Shown here piece after piece: positions 17,313 to 27,844 of a DNA stretch of 64,000 bases. The notes beneath the pieces are model-generated. The model was given only the letters and a program-made list of their open reading frames with translations. It made no database searches and was not told where the DNA came from. Both the position numbers and the translations under genes were made by a program. Source of the stretch: an uncultured Bacteroides sp. (GTDB taxonomy: Bacteria; Bacillota; Clostridia; Lachnospirales; Lachnospiraceae); contig CAMECH010000013.1 in assembly GCA_945913015.1 (NCBI GenBank), positions 1 through 64,000 on the forward strand, read 5' to 3'. Position 1 is the stretch's first letter; each line of letters opens with the position of its first letter.

Positions 17313-17585
17313 TTATTTTCTTGAATTATATAATTTTATGCTTCTCTTTACATCTTCATTAGTTATCGGCAATCCCTTATCAAGCTTTGCCATGACCTCT
17401 TCTGCTCTTTCATTAATCAGCTGAAGGTGCTTTCTTTTTTTCCTCTTGGGATTATCAACAGTTTTAAGCCTGCCTTCTGAAAGATACACAAATCTTTCAT
17501 CGCTGTCAAGTATCACATAAATACTTCCTGCATCATGGCCTGCCTTGGATTTTGCAAAATATCCTGTTACAAAGCGTTCGTCCAT
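17313..17585 (-). CDS. KOW-domain RNA-binding protein (L14e-like)
   Basis: This 90-residue protein has a KOW-type start (FVTGYFAKSKAGHDAGSIYV, ILDSDERFVYLSEGRLKTVD), followed by a basic NPKRKKRKHLQLIN stretch and a short helix. It matches the small KOW-domain proteins encoded between map and infA in many Clostridia and Bacilli. Its role is not settled; ribosome or RNA association is implied by the fold and the operon. Spacing is 23 bp from map and 24 bp to infA. Confidence 0.85.
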   Translation of the reverse strand: MDERFVTGYFAKSKAGHDAGSIYVILDSDERFVYLSEGRLKTVDNPKRKKRKHLQLINERAEEVMAKLDKGLPITNEDVKRSIKLYNSRK

Positions 17586-17608
17586 TATGTCTCCATCCTG
17601 CTAATAAT

Positions 17609-18388
17609 TTATTGCAAATACTTTGCCGCATCTTCTTTTGATAATGACAGAATCTCGGGACCGTCATCAGTAATCAGCACCGTGTTCTCATAATGTGCTG
17701 AAAGCGAACCATCCGCTGCAACTACTGTCCACTGGTCATCCATCCATTTGACATTTTGTGTCCCAATGTTAATCATCGGCTCTATTGCAAGGGTCATTCC
17801 GCTCACAAGCTTCATGCCTCTGTGTGGCTGCCTGAAATTCGGTATCTGCGGTTCTTCATGGAGACTGCTTCCAACACCGTGCCCAACCAGGTCACGAACA
17901 ATTCCGTATCCGAATTTATCAACATAATCTGCAATAGCATTGGATATCTCGTATAAATGGCATCCGTTCTTTGCAAATTTAATTCCCTCAAAGAAGCTCT
18001 GTCTCGTAACATCAATGAGCTGCTGCGCCTCTTTGCTGATTTCGCCAACCGCATGAGTCCTTGCTGCATCTGAATGATAACCTTTATAGATAACTCCGGC
18101 ATCAAGGCTGACAATATCACCTTCATGCAAAACCCTTTTTCTGCTTGGTATTCCGTGAACGACCTCGTCATTGACAGAAACACATATCGAAGCTGGATAA
18201 CCTTCATAATTCAAGAAGGAGGGTTCGCAACCATAACTCTTGATAATGTCATATCCGACCTGATCAATATGCTTGGTTGTAATGCCCGGCTCTATTATTT
18301 TTTCCAGTTCTTCATGCACGGCAGCCAGAATTTTTCCGGCCTCGCGCATTAATTCTATTTCTCTTTGTGACTTTACCGATACTGACAT
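17609..18388 (-). CDS. map: Type I methionine aminopeptidase
   Basis: This enzyme removes the N-terminal Met from new proteins. The metal ligands are visible: D and D in SLDAG...YHSDAARTH, H in GHGVGSSLHEEP, E in AIEPMI, and E in AHYENTVLI. HGIPS supplies the substrate His. I place the start at ATG 18388 (M-S-V-S-V-K), seven bases after GAGGA. The frame opens four codons earlier. It gives 259 residues, normal for the family, and lies 50 bp after adk. Confidence 0.98.
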   Translation of the reverse strand: MSVSVKSQREIELMREAGKILAAVHEELEKIIEPGITTKHIDQVGYDIIKSYGCEPSFLNYEGYPASICVSVNDEVVHGIPSRKRVLHEGDIVSLDAGVIYKGYHSDAARTHAVGEISKEAQQLIDVTRQSFFEGIKFAKNGCHLYEISNAIADYVDKFGYGIVRDLVGHGVGSSLHEEPQIPNFRQPHRGMKLVSGMTLAIEPMINIGTQNVKWMDDQWTVVAADGSLSAHYENTVLITDDGPEILSLSKEDAAKYLQ

Positions 18389-18438
18389 TCTAATCCTCAT
18401 TTCCGCGCACGCTTCTGCGCATAACGAGTTTCAATCTA

Positions 18439-19080
18439 TTAACCCAGAATTGCAACGATGGATTTAAATACTTCATCCATGTCAACAGTTCCGTCAACTT
18501 CTTTCATTATTCCCTGATTTGAATAGTAATCAATCAAAGGCTGTGTCTGATTGTGGTATACTTCAAGTCTGTTCTTGACAGTCTCAGGCTTGTCGTCGTC
18601 GCGGAGAATAAGCTCCTGACCGCATGCATCGCATACGCCCTCAACCTTTGTAGGATTATACTTGATGTGATATGTTGCACCACATCCGACACAAGCGCGT
18701 CTTCCTGACATACGGTTGATAATATTTTCATCAGGTACTTCTACATTGATTGCATAATCAACCTTTTCGCCAATTGCCTTCAAAGCTTCATCAAGTGCTT
18801 CAGCCTGAGGAATTGTGCGTGGGAAACCGTCAAGTACATATCCGTTTGCACAATCAGCTTCCTTAAATCTATCTATAACCAAGTCAACTACAAGTGAATC
18901 CGGTACGAGTTCGCCCTTATCCATGTATGTCTTGGCTTTCTTTCCAAGTTCTGTTCCATTTTTAATATTGGCTCTGAAAATATCACCTGTTGAAATATGT
19001 GGAATTGAATATTTTTCAGCGATTCTCTTAGCCTGTGTTCCCTTACCTGCGCCCGGTGCGCCTAACATAATAATCTTCAT
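18439..19080 (-). CDS. adk: Adenylate kinase
   Basis: AMP + ATP to 2 ADP. The P-loop [11 protein letters not shown] follows the start. The NMP-binding region [12 protein letters not shown] and [13 protein letters not shown] are normal. The lid has CVGC ... CDAC, four cysteines that bind structural zinc as in many Gram-positive enzymes. The start is ATG 19080 behind GGAGGATTCGT, giving 213 residues. It follows secY after 120 bp that contain a long hairpin. Confidence 0.98.
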   Translation of the reverse strand: MKIIMLGAPGAGKGTQAKRIAEKYSIPHISTGDIFRANIKNGTELGKKAKTYMDKGELVPDSLVVDLVIDRFKEADCANGYVLDGFPRTIPQAEALDEALKAIGEKVDYAINVEVPDENIINRMSGRRACVGCGATYHIKYNPTKVEGVCDACGQELILRDDDKPETVKNRLEVYHNQTQPLIDYYSNQGIMKEVDGTVDMDEVFKSIVAILG

Positions 19081-19140
19081 ACGAATCCTCCATGCCATAA
19101 CATGTGATTTACAATTATCTACTTATTCTTATATAGCGCT

Positions 19141-19175
19141 ATAACGCATGTGCAAAAATTTTACACATACGTTAT
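19141..19175. other. Hairpin in the secY-adk spacer
   Basis: ATAACGCATGTG (19141-19152) and CACATACGTTAT (19164-19175) pair with one mismatch around an A/T-rich loop. There is no T-run after it in the minus-strand RNA. It may mark an RNA processing point between the ribosomal genes and adk-map. Confidence 0.55.
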
Positions 19176-19200
19176 CTGCGCTTGTTTTATGTTCAAATTA

Positions 19201-20526
19201 TCATTCTGATAAAAATCCCTTGTAATATCTCTTAGCCATCATAGACTCAATCTGCTTTACTGTTTCAAGAACAACACCAACAATAATGATGATTGATGTT
19301 CCGCCAAATGAAACATTTGCATTGAAGAGACCTGAGCAAAGGATTGGGACCAGTGCAACTACCATAAGGAATACTGCACCAATCAAAACAATGTAATTCA
19401 ATACTCTGTTCAAATATTCGCTTGTCGGCTTTCCCGGATTAACTCCCGGAATAACACCGCTCTGCCTTCTTAAGTTGTTGGCAATTTCAAGCGGATTAAA
19501 TGTAATAGATGTATAGAAATATGCAAATACAACAATCAAAATAAGATATACGAGCAGTCCAATCGAATATTTCCAATCGGATGTTCTGCACCAATATGAT
19601 GAGCTCAAGTATCTAGTCCACTCATACTGCTTATTTGAAAACAGCTGAACAATAATTACCGGGAACTGCATTAATGATGATGCAAAAATAATTGGCATTA
19701 CACCTGCTGTATTAACCTTGAGTGGAATGTTTGTTGTACGGCCTCCCTGATAAGGAAGCTTGCCTGCACCATTAATCTTGTTTGCATAGCGGACTTCGAT
19801 TCGTCTCTCGCCATCCTGCAGGAAGCAGATAAATGCTACCAGTGCAACAAGTATTGCTATAATGATTGCGGCTGCCAAAACACCTCTTGCAATGTTTTGT
19901 GGCTTAACAAACTGCTCATAAAGTAATACCATATCTTCCGGTATGCTGGAAATGATATTAACAAGAAGTACAATTGAAATACCATTGCCCACACCGTTCT
20001 CGGTAATTCTCTCACCAATCCACATAAGAATTGCTGAACCTGCTGTCAATGCTGCAATTACAACAATGATGCTTGCTACGTAATGAATTGTACTCATTCC
20101 CCTATAGCCTTCAATAAGACCCTGATTACCAAAGCCGATTGCCATGGCAATACCTTCAATAAGAGCAAGTGCAATCGTCACGTATCTTGTGATGGCTGCA
20201 ATCTTTCTTCTTCCATCCTCTCCTTCCTTCTGCATTTCCTCTAATTTAGGAATTGCAATTGTAAGGAGCTGGATGATAATTGATGATGTGATATATGGGG
20301 TAATACTCAATGCAAATACTGACATTTTCTCGAAAGAACCGCCAGTAAATGCATCAAGAATACTCAAATCTTCTACATTGCTCAAAAGTGTACTAAAATA
20401 CTCTGTATCAACGCCAGGAATAGGCAATAAGCTACCAATTCTCATTACAATTATCATTGCAAATGTATAGAGAAGCTTTTTTCTAATTTCCTTTATCTTT
20501 AATGCATTCCAGAGTGTTTTTAGCAT
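19201..20526 (-). CDS. secY: Preprotein translocase subunit SecY
   Basis: The 441-residue channel protein has ten transmembrane helices. Conserved pieces include PIPGVDT, the plug region, and the loop YANKINGAGKLPYQGGRTTN followed by PLKVNTAGVMPIIFASS. The C-terminal YYKGFLSE is normal. The ATG at 20526 shares one base with the rplO stop and has GAGGTG five bases upstream. An in-frame GTG two codons earlier is less likely. Confidence 0.98.
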   Translation of the reverse strand: MLKTLWNALKIKEIRKKLLYTFAMIIVMRIGSLLPIPGVDTEYFSTLLSNVEDLSILDAFTGGSFEKMSVFALSITPYITSSIIIQLLTIAIPKLEEMQKEGEDGRRKIAAITRYVTIALALIEGIAMAIGFGNQGLIEGYRGMSTIHYVASIIVVIAALTAGSAILMWIGERITENGVGNGISIVLLVNIISSIPEDMVLLYEQFVKPQNIARGVLAAAIIIAILVALVAFICFLQDGERRIEVRYANKINGAGKLPYQGGRTTNIPLKVNTAGVMPIIFASSLMQFPVIIVQLFSNKQYEWTRYLSSSYWCRTSDWKYSIGLLVYLILIVVFAYFYTSITFNPLEIANNLRRQSGVIPGVNPGKPTSEYLNRVLNYIVLIGAVFLMVVALVPILCSGLFNANVSFGGTSIIIIVGVVLETVKQIESMMAKRYYKGFLSE

Positions 20527-20966
20527 TAGCACACCTCACAAGTTCCGCCAAGAGCTTCAATCTTTTCCTTAGCTGCTGCACTGAAGCTGTTTGCCTTAAC
20601 ATTGAGCTTCTTTGTAAGTTCACCATTGCCAAGAATCTTAACGCCATCCTTAGGATTGCTTACGATACCTGATTCAAGTAATGTATCTATTGTTACATCT
20701 GAACCATTCTCGAATCTCTCAAGTGCGCTAACATTGATTCCTACGATTTCCTTGTGATTTCTGCAAGTGAAACCTCTCTTAGGAATTCTTCTATACAATG
20801 GCATCTGACCACCTTCAAAGCCCGGTCTTGGAGCTCCTGAACGAGCCTTCTGACCTTTGTGACCCTTGCCGGCTGTCTTGCCATTACCTGAACCATGTCC
20901 ACGGCCTCTTCTGAAATTATCACTCTTAACTGATCCTGCTGCAGGACTTAAATTTGATAAATCCAT
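20526..20966 (-). CDS. rplO: 50S ribosomal protein L15
   Basis: The 146-residue L15 has the Gly/Arg-rich N-terminus ([20 protein letters not shown]) and the [18 protein letters not shown] motif. It is a late-assembly protein near the 5S/23S region. It begins 28 bp after rpmD and its stop overlaps the secY start by one base. Confidence 0.98.
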   Translation of the reverse strand: MDLSNLSPAAGSVKSDNFRRGRGHGSGNGKTAGKGHKGQKARSGAPRPGFEGGQMPLYRRIPKRGFTCRNHKEIVGINVSALERFENGSDVTIDTLLESGIVSNPKDGVKILGNGELTKKLNVKANSFSAAAKEKIEALGGTCEVC

Positions 20967-20994
20967 TGTGGCACCTCCTTCTAATCAATAATAA

Positions 20995-21180
20995 TTACAT
21001 TTCCTCTACTTTCAACATGTAACCAATCTGCTGAATCTGTCCTCTTGTTGCTGCATTGTCTGGAAGTGTAACTGTCTTATGCATCTTTGTAAGACCCATA
21101 GCTTCAACAGTTCTTCTATGCTTTGGAACAGCACCGATTGGAGACTTAATTAAAGTAATCTTTAACATCTTATCTGCCAT
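20995..21180 (-). CDS. rpmD: 50S ribosomal protein L30
   Basis: The 61-residue L30 has the core LKITLIKSPIGAVPKHRRTV, EAMGLTKMHKTV and GYMLKVEEM. It lies 27 bp after rpsE and is a short bacterial-type L30. Confidence 0.97.
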   Translation of the reverse strand: MADKMLKITLIKSPIGAVPKHRRTVEAMGLTKMHKTVTLPDNAATRGQIQQIGYMLKVEEM

Positions 21181-21207
21181 TTTACTAATCCTCCAAATTC
21201 ACAACAA

Positions 21208-21717
21208 TTATTCATAAATTTCAGCTACTGACTTGCCGCGAAGTCTTGCAACCTCGTCAGGAGTCTTCAACTGGCTGAGGCCCTGAATTGTAGCAAGAAC
21301 TACGTTCTGCTTGTTATTTGAGCCTAAAGACTTTGTACGGATGTTCTTAACACCTGCAAGCTCAAGTACGGCACGCGCAGGACCACCTGCGATAAGACCT
21401 GTACCTTCTGGAGACTTCTTAAGAAGTACGCTTGCACTTCCGAACTTTCCGATAAAATCATGTGGAACACTATTATTTTCATCACGTGCTACTGTAACAA
21501 GATGCTTCATAGCATCTTCCTTACCCTTACGGATAGCTTCAGGAATTTCGATTGACTTACCAACGCCTGCACCTACGTGACCATTGCCATCGCCAACAAC
21601 TACGAGAGCTGCGAAACGGAAGTTACGTCCACCCTTAACAACCTTTGTTACACGCTTGATTGACACTACTTTTTCTGTGAGTTCTAACTGACTAGCATCA
21701 ACGATTGTACGTTTCAT
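21208..21717 (-). CDS. rpsE: 30S ribosomal protein S5
   Basis: The 169-residue S5 has the N-terminal double-stranded-RNA-like domain ([34 protein letters not shown]) and a C-terminal domain ([23 protein letters not shown]). It supports decoding fidelity and helicase activity at the mRNA entrance. Confidence 0.98.
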   Translation of the reverse strand: MKRTIVDASQLELTEKVVSIKRVTKVVKGGRNFRFAALVVVGDGNGHVGAGVGKSIEIPEAIRKGKEDAMKHLVTVARDENNSVPHDFIGKFGSASVLLKKSPEGTGLIAGGPARAVLELAGVKNIRTKSLGSNNKQNVVLATIQGLSQLKTPDEVARLRGKSVAEIYE

Positions 21718-21741
21718 ATTGTTTGTTTCCTTTCTTCAATA

Positions 21742-22110
21742 TTAGAATTCAAGACCGGCTTCTCTAGCTGCTTCAGCTAAAGCCTGAATCTTTCCCTGAT
21801 ATATGAATCCGCCTCTATCAAAGACAACAGTTGTAATATTCTTCTCTAAAGCTCTCTTTGCAATTACAGTACCTAAGTATGCAGCTGCATCAACGTTATT
21901 AGTTTTTTCGAGTTCAGCTTTAACATCCTTCTGAAGTGTAGATGCTGAAACGAGTGTTTTACCAACTGTATCGTCAATAATCTGAGCGTACATATGATTA
22001 TTGCTTCTAAACACAGCCAAACGTGGTCTCTCAGCAGTTCCGCTGAAACGATTACGTAATTTTCTATGCTTATTCTCACGAACTTCTGTTCTTGACTTCT
22101 TACTAACCAT
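21742..22110 (-). CDS. rplR: 50S ribosomal protein L18
   Basis: The 122-residue L18 is a 5S rRNA-binding protein with the basic start ([20 protein letters not shown]), [20 protein letters not shown] and the C-terminal [20 protein letters not shown] segment. It lies 18 bp after rplF. Confidence 0.98.
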   Translation of the reverse strand: MVSKKSRTEVRENKHRKLRNRFSGTAERPRLAVFRSNNHMYAQIIDDTVGKTLVSASTLQKDVKAELEKTNNVDAAAYLGTVIAKRALEKNITTVVFDRGGFIYQGKIQALAEAAREAGLEF

Positions 22111-22128
22111 CTTTGTTCACTCCTTTAA

Positions 22129-22671
22129 TTATTTCTTACCAGTCTTACCAACCTTACGTCTAATAACCTCATCAGCGTACTTGATACCCTTGCCCTTATA
22201 TGGTTCCGGAGCTCTCTTGCTTCTGATTTCAGCAGCGTACTGGCCAACTTTTTCTTTATCTATACCTTTAACAACGATCTTATTCTGGTCTTCTACTACA
22301 GACTCAAGGCCTTCAGGGTCAACCATCTCAACCGGATGTGAGTATCCAAGTGAAAGGATTAACTTATTGCCCTGCTTCTGAGCTCTGTAACCAACACCGT
22401 TAACCTCAAGTGTCTTTGCATAACCTTCTGTTACGCCTGTAACCATGTTAGCAATCAGAGTTCTTGTAAGACCGTGAAGTGACTTCATCTTCTTGAGGTC
22501 ATTTGGTCTTGTTACAATAATCTCTGCGCCTTCTAACTTAATGTCCATCTCTGATGGCAATACTCTTTCGAGTGTGCCCTTAGGACCCTTTACAGTCACC
22601 TTATTATTTTCTGCTATATCAACAGTAACACCTGCCGGTACAGCGATAGGCATTCTTCCTATACGTGACAT
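22129..22671 (-). CDS. rplF: 50S ribosomal protein L6
   Basis: The 180-residue L6 has the duplicated alpha/beta fold. Conserved parts are [42 protein letters not shown] and the C-terminal [16 protein letters not shown]. The ATG 22671 (M-S-R-I-G) has AGGAGG eight bases upstream. The frame opens three codons earlier. It sits near the GTPase-associated region of 50S. Confidence 0.98.
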   Translation of the reverse strand: MSRIGRMPIAVPAGVTVDIAENNKVTVKGPKGTLERVLPSEMDIKLEGAEIIVTRPNDLKKMKSLHGLTRTLIANMVTGVTEGYAKTLEVNGVGYRAQKQGNKLILSLGYSHPVEMVDPEGLESVVEDQNKIVVKGIDKEKVGQYAAEIRSKRAPEPYKGKGIKYADEVIRRKVGKTGKK

Positions 22672-22707
22672 GCCGTGCACCTCCTAAAATGTGTGAGTGA
22701 TTTATAA

Positions 22708-23103
22708 TTACCAAACGAATGCAAGGACTTCTCCACCAACGTTGAGCTTTCTTGCTTCCTTATCAGTAACAACGCCCTGATTTGTGGAAATGATTGCGAT
22801 TCCGAGTCCGTTAAGAACTCTAGGAAGCTCTTCCTTATTTGCATATACACGAAGACCCGGCTTAGAAATTCTCTTAAGTCCTGTTATAATCTTCTCATTC
22901 TTGTCCTTACCATACTTTAATGTGATACGGATATCTTTAAAATTGCCGTTGTCAACAAGCTCAAAGCTCTTGATATAGCCTTCCTTGAGAAGAATTTCAG
23001 CAATTGAAATCTTCATCTTTGATGCAGGAACATCAACTGTATCATGCTTTGCAGTGTTGGCATTACGGATTCTTGTAAGCATATCTGCTATTGGATCTGT
23101 CAT
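22708..23103 (-). CDS. rpsH: 30S ribosomal protein S8
   Basis: The 131-residue S8 begins [18 protein letters not shown]. It carries the [20 protein letters not shown] and [22 protein letters not shown] segments, and ends with the usual Trp. S8 binds 16S helix 21, and in E. coli represses the spc operon. Confidence 0.98.
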   Translation of the reverse strand: MTDPIADMLTRIRNANTAKHDTVDVPASKMKISIAEILLKEGYIKSFELVDNGNFKDIRITLKYGKDKNEKIITGLKRISKPGLRVYANKEELPRVLNGLGIAIISTNQGVVTDKEARKLNVGGEVLAFVW

Positions 23104-23125
23104 TGAAATGTACCTCCTATACTAA

Positions 23126-23311
23126 TTACCAAGATGCTTTCTTAACGCCAGGGATCTGACCCTTGTAAGCTAATTCACGGAAGCAAATTCTGCAGATTCC
23201 GTATTTTCTTAAATATGCATGTGGACGACCACAAATTCTACATCTTGTATATTCTCTTGTTGAGAACTTCTGTGGTCTCTGCTGCTTAATCTTCATTGAA
23301 GTCTTAGCCAT
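23126..23311 (-). CDS. rpsZ: 30S ribosomal protein S14, zinc-binding type Z
   Basis: This is the short 61-residue form of S14 with two CxxC pairs ([10 protein letters not shown] and [10 protein letters not shown]) that bind zinc. The form is typical of Gram-positive bacteria and contrasts with the longer zinc-free RpsN used under zinc starvation. It lies 18 bp after rplE. Confidence 0.98.
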   Translation of the reverse strand: MAKTSMKIKQQRPQKFSTREYTRCRICGRPHAYLRKYGICRICFRELAYKGQIPGVKKASW

Positions 23312-23329
23312 TGAATTTCCCTCCTATAA

Positions 23330-23869
23330 TTACTTCTTAAAAGGCATGTTGAACAGTGTGAGAAGCTCTCTTGCCTCTTCGTCTGTCTTAGCTGTTGTTA
23401 CAACGATAACGTCCATACCTCTTACCTTGTCAATCTTATCGTACTCGATTTCAGGGAAAATAATCTGCTCCTTGATACCAAGTGCATAATTTCCTCTTCC
23501 GTCGAATGAGTCTGCGCTTACGCCTCTAAAGTCACGTACACGTGGAAGTGAAAGGTTTACAAGTCTGTCAAGGAACTCGTACATTCTGTCACCACGAAGT
23601 GTAACCTTGCATCCGATTGGCATACCCTCTCTGATTTTGAAGTTGGCAATTGAATTCTTAGCTCTTGTAAGAACCGGCTTCTGACCTGCTATTGTCTCAA
23701 GCTCCTTCATTGCTACATCAAGAATCTTTGAGTTTTCCTTAGCCTCACCGATTGCCATATTGATAACTATCTTATCAAGCTTTGGTACTTCCATAAGGTT
23801 CTTATAACCAAATTTCTTTACCATAGCATCCTTAATCTGATCATTATATAAATCTTTAAGTCTACTCAA
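23330..23869 (-). CDS. rplE: 50S ribosomal protein L5
   Basis: The 179-residue L5 binds 5S rRNA and contacts P-site tRNA. It has [40 protein letters not shown] and [20 protein letters not shown]. It lies 26 bp after rplX. Confidence 0.98.
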   Translation of the reverse strand: MSRLKDLYNDQIKDAMVKKFGYKNLMEVPKLDKIVINMAIGEAKENSKILDVAMKELETIAGQKPVLTRAKNSIANFKIREGMPIGCKVTLRGDRMYEFLDRLVNLSLPRVRDFRGVSADSFDGRGNYALGIKEQIIFPEIEYDKIDKVRGMDVIVVTTAKTDEEARELLTLFNMPFKK

Positions 23870-23895
23870 TTTTCCTGACCTCCTCTCTCAATTAA

Positions 23896-24207
23896 TTAAT
23901 CGATAACGTCGCCAGTTGACTTTGCAACACGAACCTTCTTATCATCCTTGAATGTGTAACCAATCTTTGTTGTCTTTCCCTTGTAAACATACATTACATT
24001 AGAAATGTCGATTGGAGCCTCACGGTGAATGATACCGCCCTGCTGGTTAGCTGCGCTTGGCTTAGCATGCTTTGTAATCATGTTAACGCCCTCAACGATA
24101 ACCTTACCATTCTTGGCATCAATTGAAAGAACTTTTCCTTCCTTATCTTTGTCCTTACCTGCGATTACTCTTACGAGATCGTTCTTCTTAATTCTGACAG
24201 CTGACAT
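23896..24207 (-). CDS. rplX: 50S ribosomal protein L24
   Basis: The 103-residue protein has an N-terminal KOW motif (VRVIAGKDKDKEGKVLSID) and the HAKPSAANQQGGIIHREAPI segment. L24 is an assembly initiator near the exit tunnel. It lies 15 bp after rplN. Confidence 0.98.
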   Translation of the reverse strand: MSAVRIKKNDLVRVIAGKDKDKEGKVLSIDAKNGKVIVEGVNMITKHAKPSAANQQGGIIHREAPIDISNVMYVYKGKTTKIGYTFKDDKKVRVAKSTGDVID

Positions 24208-24222
24208 TCTCTCGGTACCTCC

Positions 24223-24591
24223 TTATAATACTTCCGGAGCAAGAGAAACAATCTTCATGAACTGCTTATCTCTCAGCTCTCTGGCTACTGGTCCAAAAAT
24301 ACGTGTTCCTCTTGGTGTCTTATCATCCTTGATGATAACAGCAGCATTCTCGTCAAATTTAATATAGGATCCGTCTTTACGACGTGTACTCTTAACAGTA
24401 CGAACAACAACGGCCTTAACTACATCACCCTTCTTTACAACACCGCCTGGTGTTGCATCTTTAACAGTAGCAACAATAACATCGCCGATGCTTGCATATC
24501 TTCTGGTTGAACCGCCCATGACACGGATGCAGAGGATTTCTCTTGCGCCTGTGTTGTCGGCAACCTTAAGTCTGGTTTCCTGTTGAATCAT
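24223..24591 (-). CDS. rplN: 50S ribosomal protein L14
   Basis: The 122-residue L14 begins [20 protein letters not shown], has [20 protein letters not shown], and ends with IVSLAPEVL. The ATG 24591 has AAGGAG seven bases upstream. The frame opens nine codons earlier, in the spacer. It forms part of the 30S-50S interface. Confidence 0.98.
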   Translation of the reverse strand: MIQQETRLKVADNTGAREILCIRVMGGSTRRYASIGDVIVATVKDATPGGVVKKGDVVKAVVVRTVKSTRRKDGSYIKFDENAAVIIKDDKTPRGTRIFGPVARELRDKQFMKIVSLAPEVL

Positions 24592-24629
24592 GATATTACT
24601 CCTTTCAGCAATATTCAAAAATATTTCTA

Positions 24630-24887
24630 TTACTTTGCTCTACTGATAAGCTCAACAACTCTCCATCTCTTATCCTTTGATAAAGGTCTTGTTTCCATAA
24701 CCTTTACAACATCACCGATCATGTATTCGTTGTTCTCATCATGAGCCTTCAACTTGTATGTTCTATTTACAATCTTCTTGTAAAGTGGATGCTTAACGTG
24801 GTCTTCTACTGCAACAACGACTGTCTTATCCATCTTATTGCTTACGACTCTGCCTGTACGGGTTTTTCTCAAATTTCTCTCTTCCAC
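24630..24887 (-). CDS. rpsQ: 30S ribosomal protein S17
   Basis: The 85-residue OB-fold S17 has [20 protein letters not shown] and the [20 protein letters not shown] segment. It is an early 16S-binding assembly protein. It lies 39 bp after rpmC. Confidence 0.98.
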   Translation of the reverse strand: MEERNLRKTRTGRVVSNKMDKTVVVAVEDHVKHPLYKKIVNRTYKLKAHDENNEYMIGDVVKVMETRPLSKDKRWRVVELISRAK

Positions 24888-24926
24888 GACAAATATCTCC
24901 TTTCTGGGAATCTATCATCCAACCAA

Positions 24927-25121
24927 TTACTTTGATGCGATAACTGTCTGGATTCTTGCGATATTTCTACGAACTTCCTTGATTCTTGCTGTATTGTCCA
25001 ACTGATTTGTTGCATTCTGGAATCTAAGGTTAAAAAGCTCCTTCTTAGCAGCTACTAATTCATCATTCAATTCTGCAGCTGATTTTGTTCTTAAATCTTC
25101 TACATATTTATTAATTTTCAC
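24927..25121 (-). CDS. rpmC: 50S ribosomal protein L29
   Basis: The two-helix L29 has [20 protein letters not shown] and [16 protein letters not shown] prefer the GTG at 25121 (M-K-I-N-K-Y, 64 residues), which has GGCGGT seven bases upstream. A GTG three codons earlier (25130) is possible. Either way it overlaps the end of rplP. L29 lines the tunnel exit, where signal recognition particle and trigger factor dock. Confidence 0.96.
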   Translation of the reverse strand: MKINKYVEDLRTKSAAELNDELVAAKKELFNLRFQNATNQLDNTARIKEVRRNIARIQTVIASK

Positions 25122-25548
25122 TGTTATCACCGCCTTCTAAATCTGCACGTGAAACGATCTTACACTTGCAAGGAAGCTTGTGAGTTGCAAGACGCAAAGC
25201 TTCTCTTGCTACATCTTCAGGCACACCTGAGATTTCGAACATTACACGACCTGGTTTAACAACTGCTACCCAATATTCAAGATTACCTTTACCTTTACCC
25301 ATACGAACACCGATAGGCTTCTGAGTTACAGGCTTATCAGGGAAAATCTTAATGAATACCTTACCACCACGCTTGATGTAACGTGTCATAGCAATACGGG
25401 CTGCTTCTATCTGATTTGATTTAATCCAACATGGCTCCATTGCAACGATACCATACTCACCATTGCTAATCTTATTGCCTCTTGTAGCCTTACCGGCCAT
25501 TGAGCCACGGAACTGTCTACGATATTTAACTCTCTTAGGTAGTAACAT
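25111..25548 (-). CDS. rplP: 50S ribosomal protein L16
   Basis: The 145-residue L16 begins [20 protein letters not shown] and has [20 protein letters not shown] and [20 protein letters not shown]. It helps place the A-site tRNA. Its ATG shares a base with the rpsC stop. Its own end overlaps rpmC. Confidence 0.98.
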   Translation of the reverse strand: MLLPKRVKYRRQFRGSMAGKATRGNKISNGEYGIVAMEPCWIKSNQIEAARIAMTRYIKRGGKVFIKIFPDKPVTQKPIGVRMGKGKGNLEYWVAVVKPGRVMFEISGVPEDVAREALRLATHKLPCKCKIVSRADLEGGDNSEN

Positions 25549-26204
25549 TATTGCTCGCTCCCTTCCTTAACTGCTTTTGTTGGAAGTACCTCTCCTTCAT
25601 AAATCCAAACCTTAACGCCAACCTTACCATATGTTGTATTTGCCTCAGCAAAACCATAATTGATATCAGCGCGTAATGTCTGAAGAGGAATTGTTCCATC
25701 ACTATAGAACTCAGTACGAGCCATATCAGCTCCACCGAGACGGCCTGAGCAAGCTGTCTTAATACCCTTAGCTCCTGCCTTCATTGTTCTGCCCATGCAA
25801 GACTTCATTGCTCTTCTGAATGAGATACGGTTCTCAAGCTGCTGTGCAATGTTCTCAGCTACAAGCTGAGCGTCCTTATCAGGTCTCTTAACTTCCTTAA
25901 TATCGATTGAAAGCTTCTTGTCTGTGAACTTCTGAACTTCCTTCTTAAGGTTCTCGATTTCTGCGCCGCCCTTACCGATTACGATACCAGGCTTAGCTGT
26001 ATGAATAATAACCTTAAGTCTGTCTGTTGTACGCTCTGTTTCAATTCTTGAAATACCTGCGCTATATAACTTCTTCTTAAGAAACTCTCTTATATTGTAA
26101 TCTTCAACCAGGTTATCTGCAAAATCATCTTCTGCATACCACTTTGAGTCCCAGTCCTTAATAACACCGACTCTTAAGCCATGTGGATTAACTTTCTGTC
26201 CCAT
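25548..26204 (-). CDS. rpsC: 30S ribosomal protein S3
   Basis: The 218-residue S3 has the N-terminal KH domain ([20 protein letters not shown]) and the C-terminal domain ([40 protein letters not shown]). It lines the mRNA entry channel with S4 and S5. It lies 15 bp after rplV. Confidence 0.98.
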   Translation of the reverse strand: MGQKVNPHGLRVGVIKDWDSKWYAEDDFADNLVEDYNIREFLKKKLYSAGISRIETERTTDRLKVIIHTAKPGIVIGKGGAEIENLKKEVQKFTDKKLSIDIKEVKRPDKDAQLVAENIAQQLENRISFRRAMKSCMGRTMKAGAKGIKTACSGRLGGADMARTEFYSDGTIPLQTLRADINYGFAEANTTYGKVGVKVWIYEGEVLPTKAVKEGSEQ

Positions 26205-26219
26205 TTGATACTCCTTTCA

Positions 26220-26606
26220 TTATCTTTCATTAAGCACGATTGTAATGTGGCTCATTCTCTTCTCGATTCTGTAAGCCCTTCCCTGTGCTCTTGGATGAAT
26301 TCTCTTCATTGTAGGTCCCTTGTTTGCATAACACTCTTCAACATAAAGCTTTGAAGGATCCATTCCATTGTTATTCTCAGCATTTGCAATTGCTGATTCC
26401 AATAACTTCTTTATTAATGATGAAGCATATCTAGGATTATACGTAACAATACCTAATGCAGTAGCAACGTCCTTACCTCTGATTGCATCTAATACAAAGC
26501 ATGCCTTCTGTACTGATACTCTGGCATATGATAACTTAGCTGAAGGTCTTGTATCCTTTACAGCATTTCTTTCTCTCTTGATCTGCGATCTATGTCCGCT
26601 AGCCAT
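26220..26606 (-). CDS. rplV: 50S ribosomal protein L22
   Basis: The 128-residue L22 has the globular part and the long tunnel hairpin (MKRIHPRAQGRAYRIEKRMS). That loop is where macrolide-resistance changes arise in other species. The start ATG 26606 (M-A-S-G-H-R) has AGGAGG seven bases upstream. The frame opens six codons earlier. Confidence 0.98.
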   Translation of the reverse strand: MASGHRSQIKRERNAVKDTRPSAKLSYARVSVQKACFVLDAIRGKDVATALGIVTYNPRYASSLIKKLLESAIANAENNNGMDPSKLYVEECYANKGPTMKRIHPRAQGRAYRIEKRMSHITIVLNER

Positions 26607-26630
26607 GAGTGAGCCTCCTTTCAACTATTA

Positions 26631-26906
26631 TTACTTTGACTTCTTTTCGTCTTTGCCGTGTCCTCTGTAAGTTCTTGTAGCAACGAACTCACCGAGCTTG
26701 TGGCCAACCATGTCCTCTGTAACATATACAGGCACATGCTTTCTGCCATCATGAACTGCGATTGTATGTCCAACCATTGATGGGAAAATTGTTGAGCGTC
26801 TTGACCATGTCTTAACAACCTGCTTGTCATTAGCAGCGTTAAGGGCATCAATCTTCTTCAATAAGCTCTCATCCGCAAATGGTCCTTTTTTAAGTGAACG
26901 AGCCAT
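26631..26906 (-). CDS. rpsS: 30S ribosomal protein S19
   Basis: The 91-residue S19 has [39 protein letters not shown] and [20 protein letters not shown]. It pairs with S13 in the 30S head. It lies 31 bp after rplB. Confidence 0.98.
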   Translation of the reverse strand: MARSLKKGPFADESLLKKIDALNAANDKQVVKTWSRRSTIFPSMVGHTIAVHDGRKHVPVYVTEDMVGHKLGEFVATRTYRGHGKDEKKSK

Positions 26907-26937
26907 AGGTTTTAACCTCCTTAAAATCCTGAATAAA

Positions 26938-27780
26938 TTACTTGATTGCCTTACCGTTACGTCTTCTGATGATTAACTTGTTAGACTGCTTGTTCTTCTT
27001 ACGAGTCTTAAGACCAAGAGCAGGCTTACCCCAAGGTGTCATCGGGCCCGGACGACCAATAGGTGCACGTCCTTCACCACCACCGTGTGGATGGTCATTA
27101 GGGTTCATAACAGAACCGCGAACTGTAGGACGGATGCCCATGTGACGCTTACGTCCGGCTTTACCAAGATTAATCAGGCTGTGGTCACCATTACCTACAA
27201 CACCGATTGTTGCACGGCAGATAATAGGCACCATTCTCATCTCGCCTGATGGAAGTCTAAGAGTTGCATACTTGCCTTCCTTAGCCATCAGCTGTGCTGC
27301 GTTACCTGCTGAACGAACAAGCTGTCCGCCCTTGCCAGGATAAAGCTCAATATTGTGAATCTGTGTACCTACAGGAATCTCAGAAAGCGGTAAGCAGTTA
27401 CCAACTCTTACTTCTGCCTTAGGTCCATTCATAACTGTCATTCCATCTGTAAGTCCTTCAGGAGCAAGGATGTATGACTTTTCACCGTCTGCATAGCAGA
27501 TAAGTGCGATATTGGCTGTTCTGTTTGGATCGTATTCAATACCGATAACCTTTGCCGGAACGCCTTCTTTATTTCTCTTGAAATCAACTAATCTATATTT
27601 CTTTCTGTTTCCACCGCCACGGTGTCTTACTGTAATCTTACCCTGATTGTTACGACCGGAATTCTTGCTAAGTGAAACAAGAAGTGACTTCTCTGGAGTT
27701 GATTTTGTAATCTCTGAGAAATCTGAGCCAGTCATATTTCTTCTGGAAGGTGTATAGGGATTATATGTTTTGATTCCCAT
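26938..27780 (-). CDS. rplB: 50S ribosomal protein L2
   Basis: The 280-residue L2 has the RNA-binding domain ([20 protein letters not shown]) and the conserved C-terminal [20 protein letters not shown], which contains the essential His near the peptidyl transferase centre. The ATG 27780 (M-G-I-K-T-Y) has AAGGAG eight bases upstream. The frame opens six codons earlier. Confidence 0.98.
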   Translation of the reverse strand: MGIKTYNPYTPSRRNMTGSDFSEITKSTPEKSLLVSLSKNSGRNNQGKITVRHRGGGNRKKYRLVDFKRNKEGVPAKVIGIEYDPNRTANIALICYADGEKSYILAPEGLTDGMTVMNGPKAEVRVGNCLPLSEIPVGTQIHNIELYPGKGGQLVRSAGNAAQLMAKEGKYATLRLPSGEMRMVPIICRATIGVVGNGDHSLINLGKAGRKRHMGIRPTVRGSVMNPNDHPHGGGEGRAPIGRPGPMTPWGKPALGLKTRKKNKQSNKLIIRRRNGKAIK

Positions 27781-27844
27781 TGTCTTAACTCCTTTCATGT
27801 TTTAAACATGTTGTGTAATATTGTTTTCTACACTATTGTGCTAA